5,739 nt of DNA from Candidatus Bathyarchaeota archaeon (GTDB taxonomy: Archaea; Thermoproteota; Bathyarchaeia; TCS64): positions 1-5,739 of the forward strand of contig QMXQ01000106.1 of NCBI GenBank assembly GCA_003662205.1, in the 5' to 3' direction. The notes below the pieces were generated by a model. That model was not told the DNA's origin, did not search any database, and saw only the letters and a list, made by a program, of their open reading frames with translations. Shown one piece after another: positions 1-5,563 of the stretch. Made by a program: the position numbers and the translations under genes. Positions within the stretch are counted from its first letter, which is position 1, and every line of letters starts with the position of its first letter.

Positions 1-425
1 GGGGCGAGTCCGATCGGGGCGTCACCGTGGGGAAGCGGGCCGTGGACTTCGCGGTCGACGGCGTGAACGGAGGGCGCTTCGTCCTCAGCGAGCACAGGGG
101 CGAGGTGGTCGTCGTCGAGTTCATGACGACCTGGTGCGGCTTCTGCCAGAGCCAGCTCGAGGTGTTCAAGCGGCTAGGGGAGATCGAGGAGGTCGTCATC
201 GTCTCCATCGACGTCGACGTGAACATGCAGCCGTCGGCGCCGGAGGAGTGGGCCGCCGAGAGGGGCGCCAGCTGGTTCCACGGGCACGACCTGGGCCTGG
301 GGCGGACCTACGAGGTCTCGGAGGTGCCCACGGTCATCATCGTAGACAAGGAGGGCGTCATCCGGTACAGGGGCGCCTACACGCCGTTTGACAAGCTCCA
401 GCGCCTCATAAGGCAGCTCCAGTAG
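1..425 (+). CDS. TlpA/ResA-like thioredoxin-fold protein, 5' end outside window
   Basis: A thiol-disulfide oxidoreductase of the TlpA/ResA/AhpC-TSA type. Numbering from the GTG at 27 (132 residues), the opening VGKRAVDF matches the usual start of the TlpA domain, WCGFC gives the redox pair C37/C40, and VPT gives the cis-proline P101 before the strand IIVDKEG. The pair spacer is Gly-Phe, not the more usual Pro-Pro or Gly-Pro. The frame stays open from the GTG to the window edge and encodes GESDRGVT just before it, so the GTG is probably an internal valine and a signal peptide or membrane anchor lies upstream. I infer this from the ccdA gene 8 bases downstream, since CcdA reduces extracytoplasmic thioredoxin-like partners. 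A cytoplasmic protein starting at 27 is the alternative. The stop is TAG at 423-425. Confidence 0.86.
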   Translation, partial: GESDRGVTVGKRAVDFAVDGVNGGRFVLSEHRGEVVVVEFMTTWCGFCQSQLEVFKRLGEIEEVVIVSIDVDVNMQPSAPEEWAAERGASWFHGHDLGLGRTYEVSEVPTVIIVDKEGVIRYRGAYTPFDKLQRLIRQLQ

Positions 426-429
426 GTGG
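424..429 (+). promoter_or_regulatory. Ribosome binding site of ccdA
   Basis: AGGTGG lies 4 bases before the ATG at 434 and overlaps the TAG stop of the upstream thioredoxin gene. It is a partial match to the GGAGGTGA complement of the 16S rRNA 3' end. It supports the ATG at 434 and suggests that translation of the two genes is coupled. Confidence 0.5.
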
Positions 430-433
430 ACCC

Positions 434-1108
434 ATGGGGCTGGACGTGGCTCAGGCGGGGCTGGCCTTCACCGCTGGGGTCCTCGGCTTCCTCTCGCCGT
501 GTGCGCTCCCCATGCTGCCCTCCTACGTCGCCTACTACCTGGACCGTGGCGCCGAGGTCTCAAGGGAGCGGCGGCTGCTCGGGGCCGTGCTTTTCGCCTC
601 GGCCACCGTCGCCGGCTTCCTCACCGTCTTCACCGCCGTGGGCTTTCTCCCGTCCCTCGCCGTCAGGCTCATCCCTCTCAGCGAGGGGGTGCTCGTCCCC
701 GTCATCGGCCTCGGCCTCCTCGCCGTCGGCCTCCTCACGGCCGCGGGCGGCCTGTTCAGCCGTCTCCCTCACGTCGCCGTCGCGCCGCCGGCGGCCTCGG
801 GGCCGGCATCCTTCTACGTCTATGGCGTGGCCTACGCCCTCGCCTCCCTCAGCTGCTCCCTTCCCGTCTTCCTCCTCGTCGTCCTCCAATCCGCCACCGC
901 CGCCAGCCCCTTCGAGAACCTCCTCCTCTTCATCATCTACGGCCTGGGAGCAGGGGCCCTGATGGTCCCCGTCACCATCGCGGCCGCCCTCTCGAAGGAG
1001 TACCTCCACCGGAGGCTGATGAGGGTCATGCCGCACATGCGGAAGCTGAACGCGGCCATCCTCATCGCCGCCGGCGCATACATGCTCCTCACAGCCCTCC
1101 TGAAGTGA
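434..1108 (+). CDS. ccdA: CcdA-type transmembrane thiol-disulfide carrier
   Basis: A membrane protein of the CcdA/DsbD-beta family, which moves reducing equivalents from cytoplasmic thioredoxin to thiol partners outside the membrane, for example for cytochrome c maturation or rescue of oxidised proteins. Its 224 residues form about six hydrophobic helices (near 8-36, 46-71, 86-108, 128-152, 162-186 and 204-222). The family signature GFLSPCALPMLPSY places redox cysteine C23 in helix 1. The second, C141, sits in helix 4 in the context SLSCSLPVF. These are the expected intramembrane cysteine pair, and I see no other cysteine. The length is normal for a stand-alone CcdA. The start is ATG with an AGGTGG site before it. 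The upstream thioredoxin-like gene is the likely partner in the same operon. The exact client is unknown; no cytochrome c or haem-handling gene is in the window. Confidence 0.92.
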   Translation: MGLDVAQAGLAFTAGVLGFLSPCALPMLPSYVAYYLDRGAEVSRERRLLGAVLFASATVAGFLTVFTAVGFLPSLAVRLIPLSEGVLVPVIGLGLLAVGLLTAAGGLFSRLPHVAVAPPAASGPASFYVYGVAYALASLSCSLPVFLLVVLQSATAASPFENLLLFIIYGLGAGALMVPVTIAAALSKEYLHRRLMRVMPHMRKLNAAILIAAGAYMLLTALLK

Positions 1109-1255
1109 AGACCATACGCCCGCGCAGAGCCCGCAAGCTATTAAGCCCTTTCCGGAACTGATCACGCTGGACTCGGGGCTTCTGCAACAGTTTTATGGCG
1201 TGTGACGAAGACGATCCAGCGGCGTGCCTACGACCTCCCAGCGCGGTGACCGGGG
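1109..1255. other. Convergent intergenic gap, no gene seen
   Basis: This gap separates the 3' ends of ccdA and the minus-strand dehydrogenase. I see no tRNA, no convincing small ORF and no oligo-T terminator for either gene. It holds two AT-rich islands in GC-rich DNA, CTATTAAG (1138-1145) and TTTTATGG (1191-1198). They resemble TATA elements but have no supported gene at the right distance. Confidence 0.5.
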
Positions 1256-2290
1256 CTACCGCTGGGGCTCCACCACGACCTTCAGGGATTCCCCGGCAGC
1301 GGCGACGAGGCTGAAGCCCCTGCCGGTCTCCGCCAGACCCAGCCTATGGGTGATCATCTCCCGGACCCTGACGCGACGAGCTCTGATGAGGTCGAGGGCG
1401 GCGGCGAGGTCGGCGGGGGCGGCGGCGTAGCTCGTCGTCAGCGTCAGCTGCCGGCTCCAGAGGTCGTTCAGGTCGAGGGGGAGCTCGACGCCCGGCGGCG
1501 TGGGCGCGAAGAGCAGGACCCTGCCGGCGTCGTCGACGCACTGCAGGGATTGCTTTATGGCGGGGAGGGCGGCGGTGCTCACGATCACATGGTCGGCGGG
1601 CCTCCCGTCGTTGGCGTCCCGGATGAGGCGGGAGACGTCGCCCCGGGCGTCGATGGCGGCGTCGGCGCCGAAGCGTTCAGCCGCCCTCAGACGGTACTCG
1701 TTGATGTCGGTGGCGAGGACCCGGGCGGCGCCGAACGCGCGGGCGAGCTGGATGTGGAGGATGCCCGAGACGCCGCTGCCGAGGACGAGGACGGTGTCGC
1801 CGGGGCGGATGCCCAGCCTCCGCTGCCCTCGGAGGACGCAGGCAAGGGGCTCGATGAAAACCCCCTCCTCGTAGGTCGTCTCAGGGGGGAGGGGGAAGAC
1901 CCCGCGGTCGACGTTGATGCGGGGGACGCGGGCGAACTCGGCGAAGCCGCCGGGGTCGATGTTTGTCCTGTGTAGGGTCTCGCAGGCGGTGTGCTCGCCC
2001 CTGAGGCAGCGGCGGCAGGTGTTGCAGGGTACGTGGTGGGAGACGAAGACCCGGTCCCCGGGGCTGAACCTCTCGACGCCGTCGCCGACCTCCTCGACGA
2101 CGCCGACGGCCTCGTGGCCGAGCACCCTCGGCGCCCTCCTGATGCGGTACCACTCCATCACGTCGCTCCCGCAGATGCCGCACATCATCACCCTGAGCAG
2201 CAGCTCGCCGCCGCCGATGCGGGGGACGGGCATCTCCTCCAGCCGGATGTCGTCGTTTCTGTAGTAGACCGCGACGCGCATGAACGCCAC
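1256..2290 (-). CDS. Zinc-dependent medium-chain alcohol/polyol dehydrogenase
   Basis: An oxidoreductase of the medium-chain family (COG1063-like, near sorbitol and threonine dehydrogenases), 344 residues, full length. Catalytic-zinc residues are C37 (in CGICGSD), H59 and E60 (in LGHE) and E147 (in FIEPLA). The structural zinc site is complete: C89, C92, C95 and C103. The Rossmann motif GSGVSG spans 171-176, and D195 ends the second strand, which favours NAD over NADP by family rule. The substrate cannot be read from sequence; a sugar alcohol, secondary alcohol or amino alcohol all fit. The GTG at 2290 sits 24 bases below a TATA-like motif and may be leaderless. The ATG at 2281 (giving MRVAVYY) is the alternative, 341 residues, and looks more like a family N-terminus. 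The gene is divergent from pfpI; no co-transcribed neighbour shows its pathway. Confidence 0.93.
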   Translation of the reverse strand: MAFMRVAVYYRNDDIRLEEMPVPRIGGGELLLRVMMCGICGSDVMEWYRIRRAPRVLGHEAVGVVEEVGDGVERFSPGDRVFVSHHVPCNTCRRCLRGEHTACETLHRTNIDPGGFAEFARVPRINVDRGVFPLPPETTYEEGVFIEPLACVLRGQRRLGIRPGDTVLVLGSGVSGILHIQLARAFGAARVLATDINEYRLRAAERFGADAAIDARGDVSRLIRDANDGRPADHVIVSTAALPAIKQSLQCVDDAGRVLLFAPTPPGVELPLDLNDLWSRQLTLTTSYAAAPADLAAALDLIRARRVRVREMITHRLGLAETGRGFSLVAAAGESLKVVVEPQR

Positions 2291-2314
2291 GCTGAATAGT
2301 AGGCGTCGATGCGG

Positions 2315-2328
2315 TTATTAACGTTCAC
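2315..2328 (-). promoter_or_regulatory. Predicted BRE/TATA promoter of the dehydrogenase gene
   Basis: Read on the minus strand the site is GTGAACGTTAATAA, a purine-rich BRE-like stretch followed by TTAATAA. The TATA-like part ends 24 bases before the GTG at 2290 and 33 before the ATG at 2281. Archaeal transcription would therefore start at or just before the coding region, giving a leaderless or about 9-base-leader mRNA. It shares AACGTTRATAA with the pfpI promoter. Confidence 0.55.
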
Positions 2329-2354
2329 CGCCCTGCCGGAGCATGCGACCTCGC

Positions 2355-2365
2355 AACGTTGATAA
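2355..2365 (+). promoter_or_regulatory. Predicted BRE/TATA promoter of pfpI
   Basis: AACGTTGATAA stands 21 bases before the GTG at 2387 and 24 bases before the GTG at 2390. The latter spacing is identical to that of the divergent dehydrogenase promoter, whose motif differs by one base (AACGTTAATAA). I see no Shine-Dalgarno sequence before the start, which fits a leaderless message. GATAA is a weak TATA element. Confidence 0.45.
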
Positions 2366-2386
2366 GGGCGCCGCTGGGTTGTCCTC

Positions 2387-2908
2387 GTGGTGATCCTTTT
2401 GGATAAGGTTCTGATAGTTGTGGAGAACGGGTTCGAGGACGTGGAGCTGCTCTACCCCTACTACCGGTTCAAGGAGGCCGGCTTCGAGGTCGACGTCGTG
2501 GGCCCCAAGGCAGGGGAGACCTACGAGGGGAAGCACGGGGTGCCGATCAAGTCGACGGCCGCCCCCGAGGACATCGACTTGGACGAGTATAAGGCGGTCA
2601 TCGTGCCGGGCGGATGGGCCCCGGACCGGATGCGCATCAGGCCCGGCCTGGTGAAGCTGGTGAAGGACGCCTTCGACAGGGGGCTTGTGGTCGCCGCCAT
2701 CTGCCACGGCCCTCAGCTGCTCATTGAGGCGGACGTGGTGCGGGGGAGGAGGCTGACGTGCTACAGGGCCGTGGCCACGGATGTGAAGAACGCGGGCGGC
2801 GAGTACGTGGACGAGGCCGTGGTGGTGGACGGCAACCTCGTGACCAGCAGGTTCCCCCCGGACCTGCCCATCTGGTGCAGGGAAACCCTGAAGCTGCTTG
2901 GAAAGTAG
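2387..2908 (+). CDS. pfpI: PfpI/DJ-1 superfamily protein (protease or deglycase-like)
   Basis: A 173-residue single-domain protein of the PfpI branch of the DJ-1/ThiJ superfamily; members are described as proteases, glyoxalases or deglycases, and the true activity is debated. The nucleophile elbow AAICHGPQ gives C106 with H107. FEDVELLYPY supplies the conserved acidic residue (E20) expected near that cysteine. GKHG (48-51), VPGGWAPDR (73-81) and TSRFPPDL (153-160) line up with archaeal PfpI as I recall PH1704. D80 lies where PH1704 has Glu74, the acid given to the neighbouring subunit's Cys-His pair, a conservative swap. No signal peptide or membrane segment is seen, so it is cytosolic, and family members form hexamers or dimers. 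Starts at GTG 2387, GTG 2390 or TTG 2399 are all possible. It is a single-gene unit, divergent from the dehydrogenase, and a stress role is only inferred. Confidence 0.93.
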   Translation: MVILLDKVLIVVENGFEDVELLYPYYRFKEAGFEVDVVGPKAGETYEGKHGVPIKSTAAPEDIDLDEYKAVIVPGGWAPDRMRIRPGLVKLVKDAFDRGLVVAAICHGPQLLIEADVVRGRRLTCYRAVATDVKNAGGEYVDEAVVVDGNLVTSRFPPDLPIWCRETLKLLGK

Positions 2909-2939
2909 TTCCCCAGGCGGCCGAGCCGAGGGGCAAAGC

Positions 2940-2962
2940 TTTCCTTTTTCTCACTTTGTTGG
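2940..2962 (+). terminator. Oligo-T terminator of pfpI
   Basis: About 30 bases after the pfpI stop is a pyrimidine tract with TTTCC, TTTTT (2945-2949), TCTCAC and TTTG, the most T-rich stretch in this GC-rich window. Archaeal RNA polymerase terminates at such U-tracts without needing a hairpin. The position between convergent genes fits. Confidence 0.55.
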
Positions 2963-2992
2963 TTGGTGGATCGGGAGGGTAGTGATCAAAGG

Positions 2993-3006
2993 TGGAGATG
3001 CCTCCA
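2993..3006 (-). terminator. Small hairpin after kynU, possible weak terminator
   Basis: TGGAG and CTCCA form a perfect 5-base stem around a 4-base loop directly after the kynU TAA stop. On the minus strand it is followed only by CCTTTG, so no real U-tract supports termination. It may be chance. Confidence 0.2.
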
Positions 3007-4308
3007 TTAGGTGACGACTCCCCGTGTTTTTGAGAACTGCTCATACTCCCTGTTGTCGATGATCTCCTTCAGGTGCTGCACGACCCTCCAGACGTCGTGG
3101 TAGCTGGTGTAAAGCGGTATCGGCGCCAGCCTGATGACGTTGGGCGGCCTGAAGTCGGGAAGGACGCCCCGGGCCTTCAGCGCCTCGGCGATGCGGAACG
3201 CCTCCGTCGGGTGCTCCACCGCTACGTGGCCGCCCCTCCGCTCCGGCTCCCGGGGCGTCCCTATCGAGAAGTTGTACGGCGGCCGGCTCAGCAGCTCGTC
3301 CACCAGAAACATCAGGTAGCCCGTGATCCTCAGCGACTTCCGGCGGATGTTCTCCATCCCTGCCTCCAGGGTCAGGCGCGCAGCTCCCTCGATGGGGGCG
3401 GAGCTGAGCATGGAGATGGTCCCGATCTGCCAGGCGCCGGCGCTCCGGGCGGGGGTGAACTCGATCTTCATGTCGAACTGGGTCGCCCTGTCGTGGCCCC
3501 ACCACCCCGCGAGGCCGGGCCAGGCGCCGAAGTGGCGCCTGTTGACGTAGAGGCTGGCGGTGCTGCCGGGGCCGCCGTTCATATACTTGTAGTTGCACCA
3601 GAAGGCGAAGTCGATGTTCCATTCGTCGAAGCGGTGGGGGACGACGCCGACGGAGTGGCTGCAGTCGAAGCCGATGACGATGCCGCGGTCGTGGGCCGCC
3701 GCCGTCAGCCCCTCCATGTCGAGGAGCTGGCCGCTCCGGTAGTAGACGCTAGGAAGCAGGGCCAGGGCCACCTCATCGGTCATCGCGTCGACGATGTCGC
3801 TCTCGTCGATGGTCCTGCCGTCCCTGCTCCTCACGAGGATCAGGTCCCTGTCGGGGTCGCCGCCCTTCAGCCTGATCTGGGCCGCCAGCGCGTAGAGGTC
3901 GCTGGGGAAGTTGAGCTCATCCGCCAGAATCTTGGTCCGCCGCCCCTCGGGCCTGTAGAAGGTGGCCACGAGGGTGTGGAGGTTGACCGTCGTCGAGCCG
4001 GCGACCACCACCTCCTCCGGCTCGGCCCCCACCAGCTTCGCCTCCAGCGCCCCGAGGCGCTCCCCGTACCAGACCCAGGGGATCTCCCCCTTGGTCCAGC
4101 CGCTTATGCCCAGGCGCTTCCACTCGTCGAGGACCCTGAGGAGGGTCTCCTCCGCGTCCCTCGAAAGCAGCCCCAGGGAGTTGCCGTCCATGTAGATGAC
4201 GCCGGGGATGTGATAGAAGCGGTCTCGAAAGGATGCCAGCGGGTCCTCCGCGTCGAGCCTGAGGGCGAACTCCTCGCCGACCTCGAAATCCGTCTCGCTC
4301 ATGTCCAT
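3007..4308 (-). CDS. kynU: Kynureninase
   Basis: A PLP-dependent hydrolase that cleaves L-kynurenine to anthranilate and alanine, or 3-hydroxykynurenine to 3-hydroxyanthranilate. At 433 residues it is full length. DGNSLG (41-46) opens the fold; FPSD (134-137), GFDCSHSVG with D215 and H218, and CNYKYMNGGPGS with Schiff-base lysine K241 are the PLP-site motifs; GWWGH (268-272) and the C-terminal GGHVAVEH (359-366) are also kynureninase-like. By hand alignment, W71, G296 and T297 replace human His102, Ser332 and Asn333 and match Pseudomonas fluorescens Trp64, Gly281 and Thr282, suggesting preference for L-kynurenine. The protein is cytosolic, active as a dimer in the family. The start is ATG 4308; ATG 4302 (M3) is possible. 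A TATA-like element in the 36-base gap after moeA suggests its own promoter. No other kynurenine-pathway gene is present. Confidence 0.95.
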   Translation of the reverse strand: MDMSETDFEVGEEFALRLDAEDPLASFRDRFYHIPGVIYMDGNSLGLLSRDAEETLLRVLDEWKRLGISGWTKGEIPWVWYGERLGALEAKLVGAEPEEVVVAGSTTVNLHTLVATFYRPEGRRTKILADELNFPSDLYALAAQIRLKGGDPDRDLILVRSRDGRTIDESDIVDAMTDEVALALLPSVYYRSGQLLDMEGLTAAAHDRGIVIGFDCSHSVGVVPHRFDEWNIDFAFWCNYKYMNGGPGSTASLYVNRRHFGAWPGLAGWWGHDRATQFDMKIEFTPARSAGAWQIGTISMLSSAPIEGAARLTLEAGMENIRRKSLRITGYLMFLVDELLSRPPYNFSIGTPREPERRGGHVAVEHPTEAFRIAEALKARGVLPDFRPPNVIRLAPIPLYTSYHDVWRVVQHLKEIIDNREYEQFSKTRGVVT

Positions 4309-4327
4309 AGAAACAAGCGCGCACGGG

Positions 4328-4334
4328 CTTTAAG
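4328..4334 (-). promoter_or_regulatory. Predicted TATA element of kynU
   Basis: On the minus strand CTTAAAG lies in the short gap between the moeA stop and kynU and ends 19 bases before the ATG at 4308. That spacing predicts transcription starting at or near the start codon, a leaderless message. No Shine-Dalgarno sequence is seen before the ATG. Readthrough from moeA is also possible. Confidence 0.45.
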
Positions 4335-4344
4335 ACGATCGTCC

Positions 4345-5553
4345 TCAGCCGAGGAGGGTGACCGTGACCTCCTCGCCCTCCTCGATGGTGTCGGTGTTGA
4401 CGGGGAGGATGACGTAGCCGTCGGCGTTGGCCATGCTGGTGATGGCGCCCGACTTCTTGAACACCGGATAAGCCAGGCCGCCCTCGAGCCGGACGGTGAG
4501 GAACTGCTCTCTGCCAGAGGAGGAGACGACTCGGACAGCCATCCGCGCCTTAACCTTCCTAGGCTCGCGGGGAGGGAGGCCTGCCAACAGTCTCAGCGCC
4601 GGCGCCAGGAAGACGTAGGCGTTGCTGAGGCAGGAGGTCGGGTAGCCGGGCATCCCGAAGACGGGCGTCCCCTCGACGACCCCGAAGAGCGTCGGCTTCC
4701 CCGGCTTCACCTGCACCCCGTGGAACAGAACCTCTCCCAGGTCGGCGACCACGTTGTAGAGCAGGTCCCGGCTCCCGACGGAGCTGCCCCCCGAGAAGAC
4801 GACGAGGTCGCGGCCGATGGCCTCCCGGAGGGCGGCCTCAAGGGCGTCGCGGTCGTCCGGGACGATCCCATGCCTGTGGGGGACGCAGCCGTTGCCGGCG
4901 ATGACAGCGGAGAGCGTGTAGGAGTTGATGTCGTATATCTGGCCGGGCTCGAGGGGGCCGCCGAGGGGCCTCACCTCCGACCCCGTGGAGATGACGGCAA
5001 CCTCCGGCCTGGCGTAGACCTCCACCGACTCGACCCCGAGGGCAGCGAGGGCGCCGACCTTCCCCGGCGTGAGCAGCTCGCCGCCCTTGACCACGACGTC
5101 GCCCTCCCTGATGTCCTCCCCCTCCGGCGAGATGTTGGCGCCGGGGTAGGCGGGCCGCTGAACCTCCACGTGGCCGCCGTCCAGCCTCGTGTACTCCACC
5201 ATGACGACGGCGTCGCAGCCCAGGGGGATCGGGCTCCCCGTCGCCACCTGGACGCACTCGCCGGGGCCGACCTCGCCCTCGAACCGCTCCCCGGCGTGCT
5301 GCTCGCCGACGAGCCTCAGCCGCCTCGGGGAGAACGAGGAGGCGCCGTAGGTGTCCTCCGCCCTCACCGCGTACCCATCCATGGAGGCCCTGTCGAAGGG
5401 GGGGACGTTGAAGCCGGCGACGACATCCCGGGCCAGCACCCTCCCCGCGGCCTCCTCCAGGCGGACCGTCTCGACCCTTTCGACGCGCCTGATGTTCTCC
5501 CTGATGATCTCCATCGCCGCCTCCCGGGGGAGGAGGCGCTTGAACGGCCTCAT
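4345..5553 (-). CDS. moeA: MoeA, molybdopterin molybdotransferase (Mo/W insertion)
   Basis: Inserts molybdate or tungstate into adenylylated molybdopterin in the last general step of Mo/W cofactor synthesis, in the cytosol. Numbered from ATG 5553 (402 residues, standard MoeA length), PPFDRASMDGYAV carries D59, GEDI carries E146/D147, ISTGSEV carries E193, IYDINSYT carries D208, and the MoCF-domain loop SGGSSVGSRD spans 254-263 with D263. VKPGKPT and GMPGYPTS follow, then the C-terminal beta-barrel domain IV from about 336. These acidic residues match those known in E. coli MoeA as I recall them. There is no C-terminal periplasmic-binding-like fusion as in some archaeal MoeA. The ATG is 2 bases after the moaB stop with GGCGGTGA just before it; the GTG at 5559 would overlap that stop by 4 bases (GTGA). 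The sequence does not say whether Mo or W is the metal. Confidence 0.95.
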   Translation of the reverse strand: MRPFKRLLPREAAMEIIRENIRRVERVETVRLEEAAGRVLARDVVAGFNVPPFDRASMDGYAVRAEDTYGASSFSPRRLRLVGEQHAGERFEGEVGPGECVQVATGSPIPLGCDAVVMVEYTRLDGGHVEVQRPAYPGANISPEGEDIREGDVVVKGGELLTPGKVGALAALGVESVEVYARPEVAVISTGSEVRPLGGPLEPGQIYDINSYTLSAVIAGNGCVPHRHGIVPDDRDALEAALREAIGRDLVVFSGGSSVGSRDLLYNVVADLGEVLFHGVQVKPGKPTLFGVVEGTPVFGMPGYPTSCLSNAYVFLAPALRLLAGLPPREPRKVKARMAVRVVSSSGREQFLTVRLEGGLAYPVFKKSGAITSMANADGYVILPVNTDTIEEGEEVTVTLLG

Positions 5554-5555
5554 CT

Positions 5556-5563
5556 TCACCGCC
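5556..5563 (-). promoter_or_regulatory. Ribosome binding site of moeA
   Basis: GGCGGTGA on the minus strand differs by one base from GGAGGTGA. Its GGCGG core lies 5 bases before the ATG at 5553, which favours that ATG over the GTG at 5559. The site includes the moaB stop codon, so the two genes are probably translationally coupled. Confidence 0.5.

Noticed and set aside
426..962. An overlapping plus-strand frame starting GTG right after the thioredoxin stop
   Set aside because: The product is Ser/Pro-rich shadow sequence; the ccdA frame at 434 has the family signature, membrane helices and a ribosome binding site.
1017..1055. TGATGA followed by CTGA, resembling C and D boxes of an archaeal guide RNA
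   Set aside because: Both lie inside the ccdA coding sequence; there is no second box pair or kink-turn context, and such short words occur by chance.
560..1165. A minus-strand frame of about 200 codons antisense to ccdA
   Set aside because: The product is Glu/Gly/Asp-rich with no recognisable motif; the plus strand encodes a convincing CcdA with both cysteines.
1109..1255. Possible tRNA gene in the convergent gap
   Set aside because: Read on both strands, I find no T-arm consensus, no anticodon stem and no acceptor stem pairing.
1224..1430. A 68-codon plus-strand frame about 30 bases after the TTTTATGG island
   Set aside because: It runs antisense into the dehydrogenase 3' end, has no family resemblance, and its composition is that of a GC-rich shadow frame.
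2991..3032. A tiny plus-strand frame (ATG at 2998) preceded by GGTGGAG
   Set aside because: It encodes only 11 residues, overlaps the end of kynU on the other strand and has no sign of coding; the ribosome-site-like bases are part of the small hairpin.
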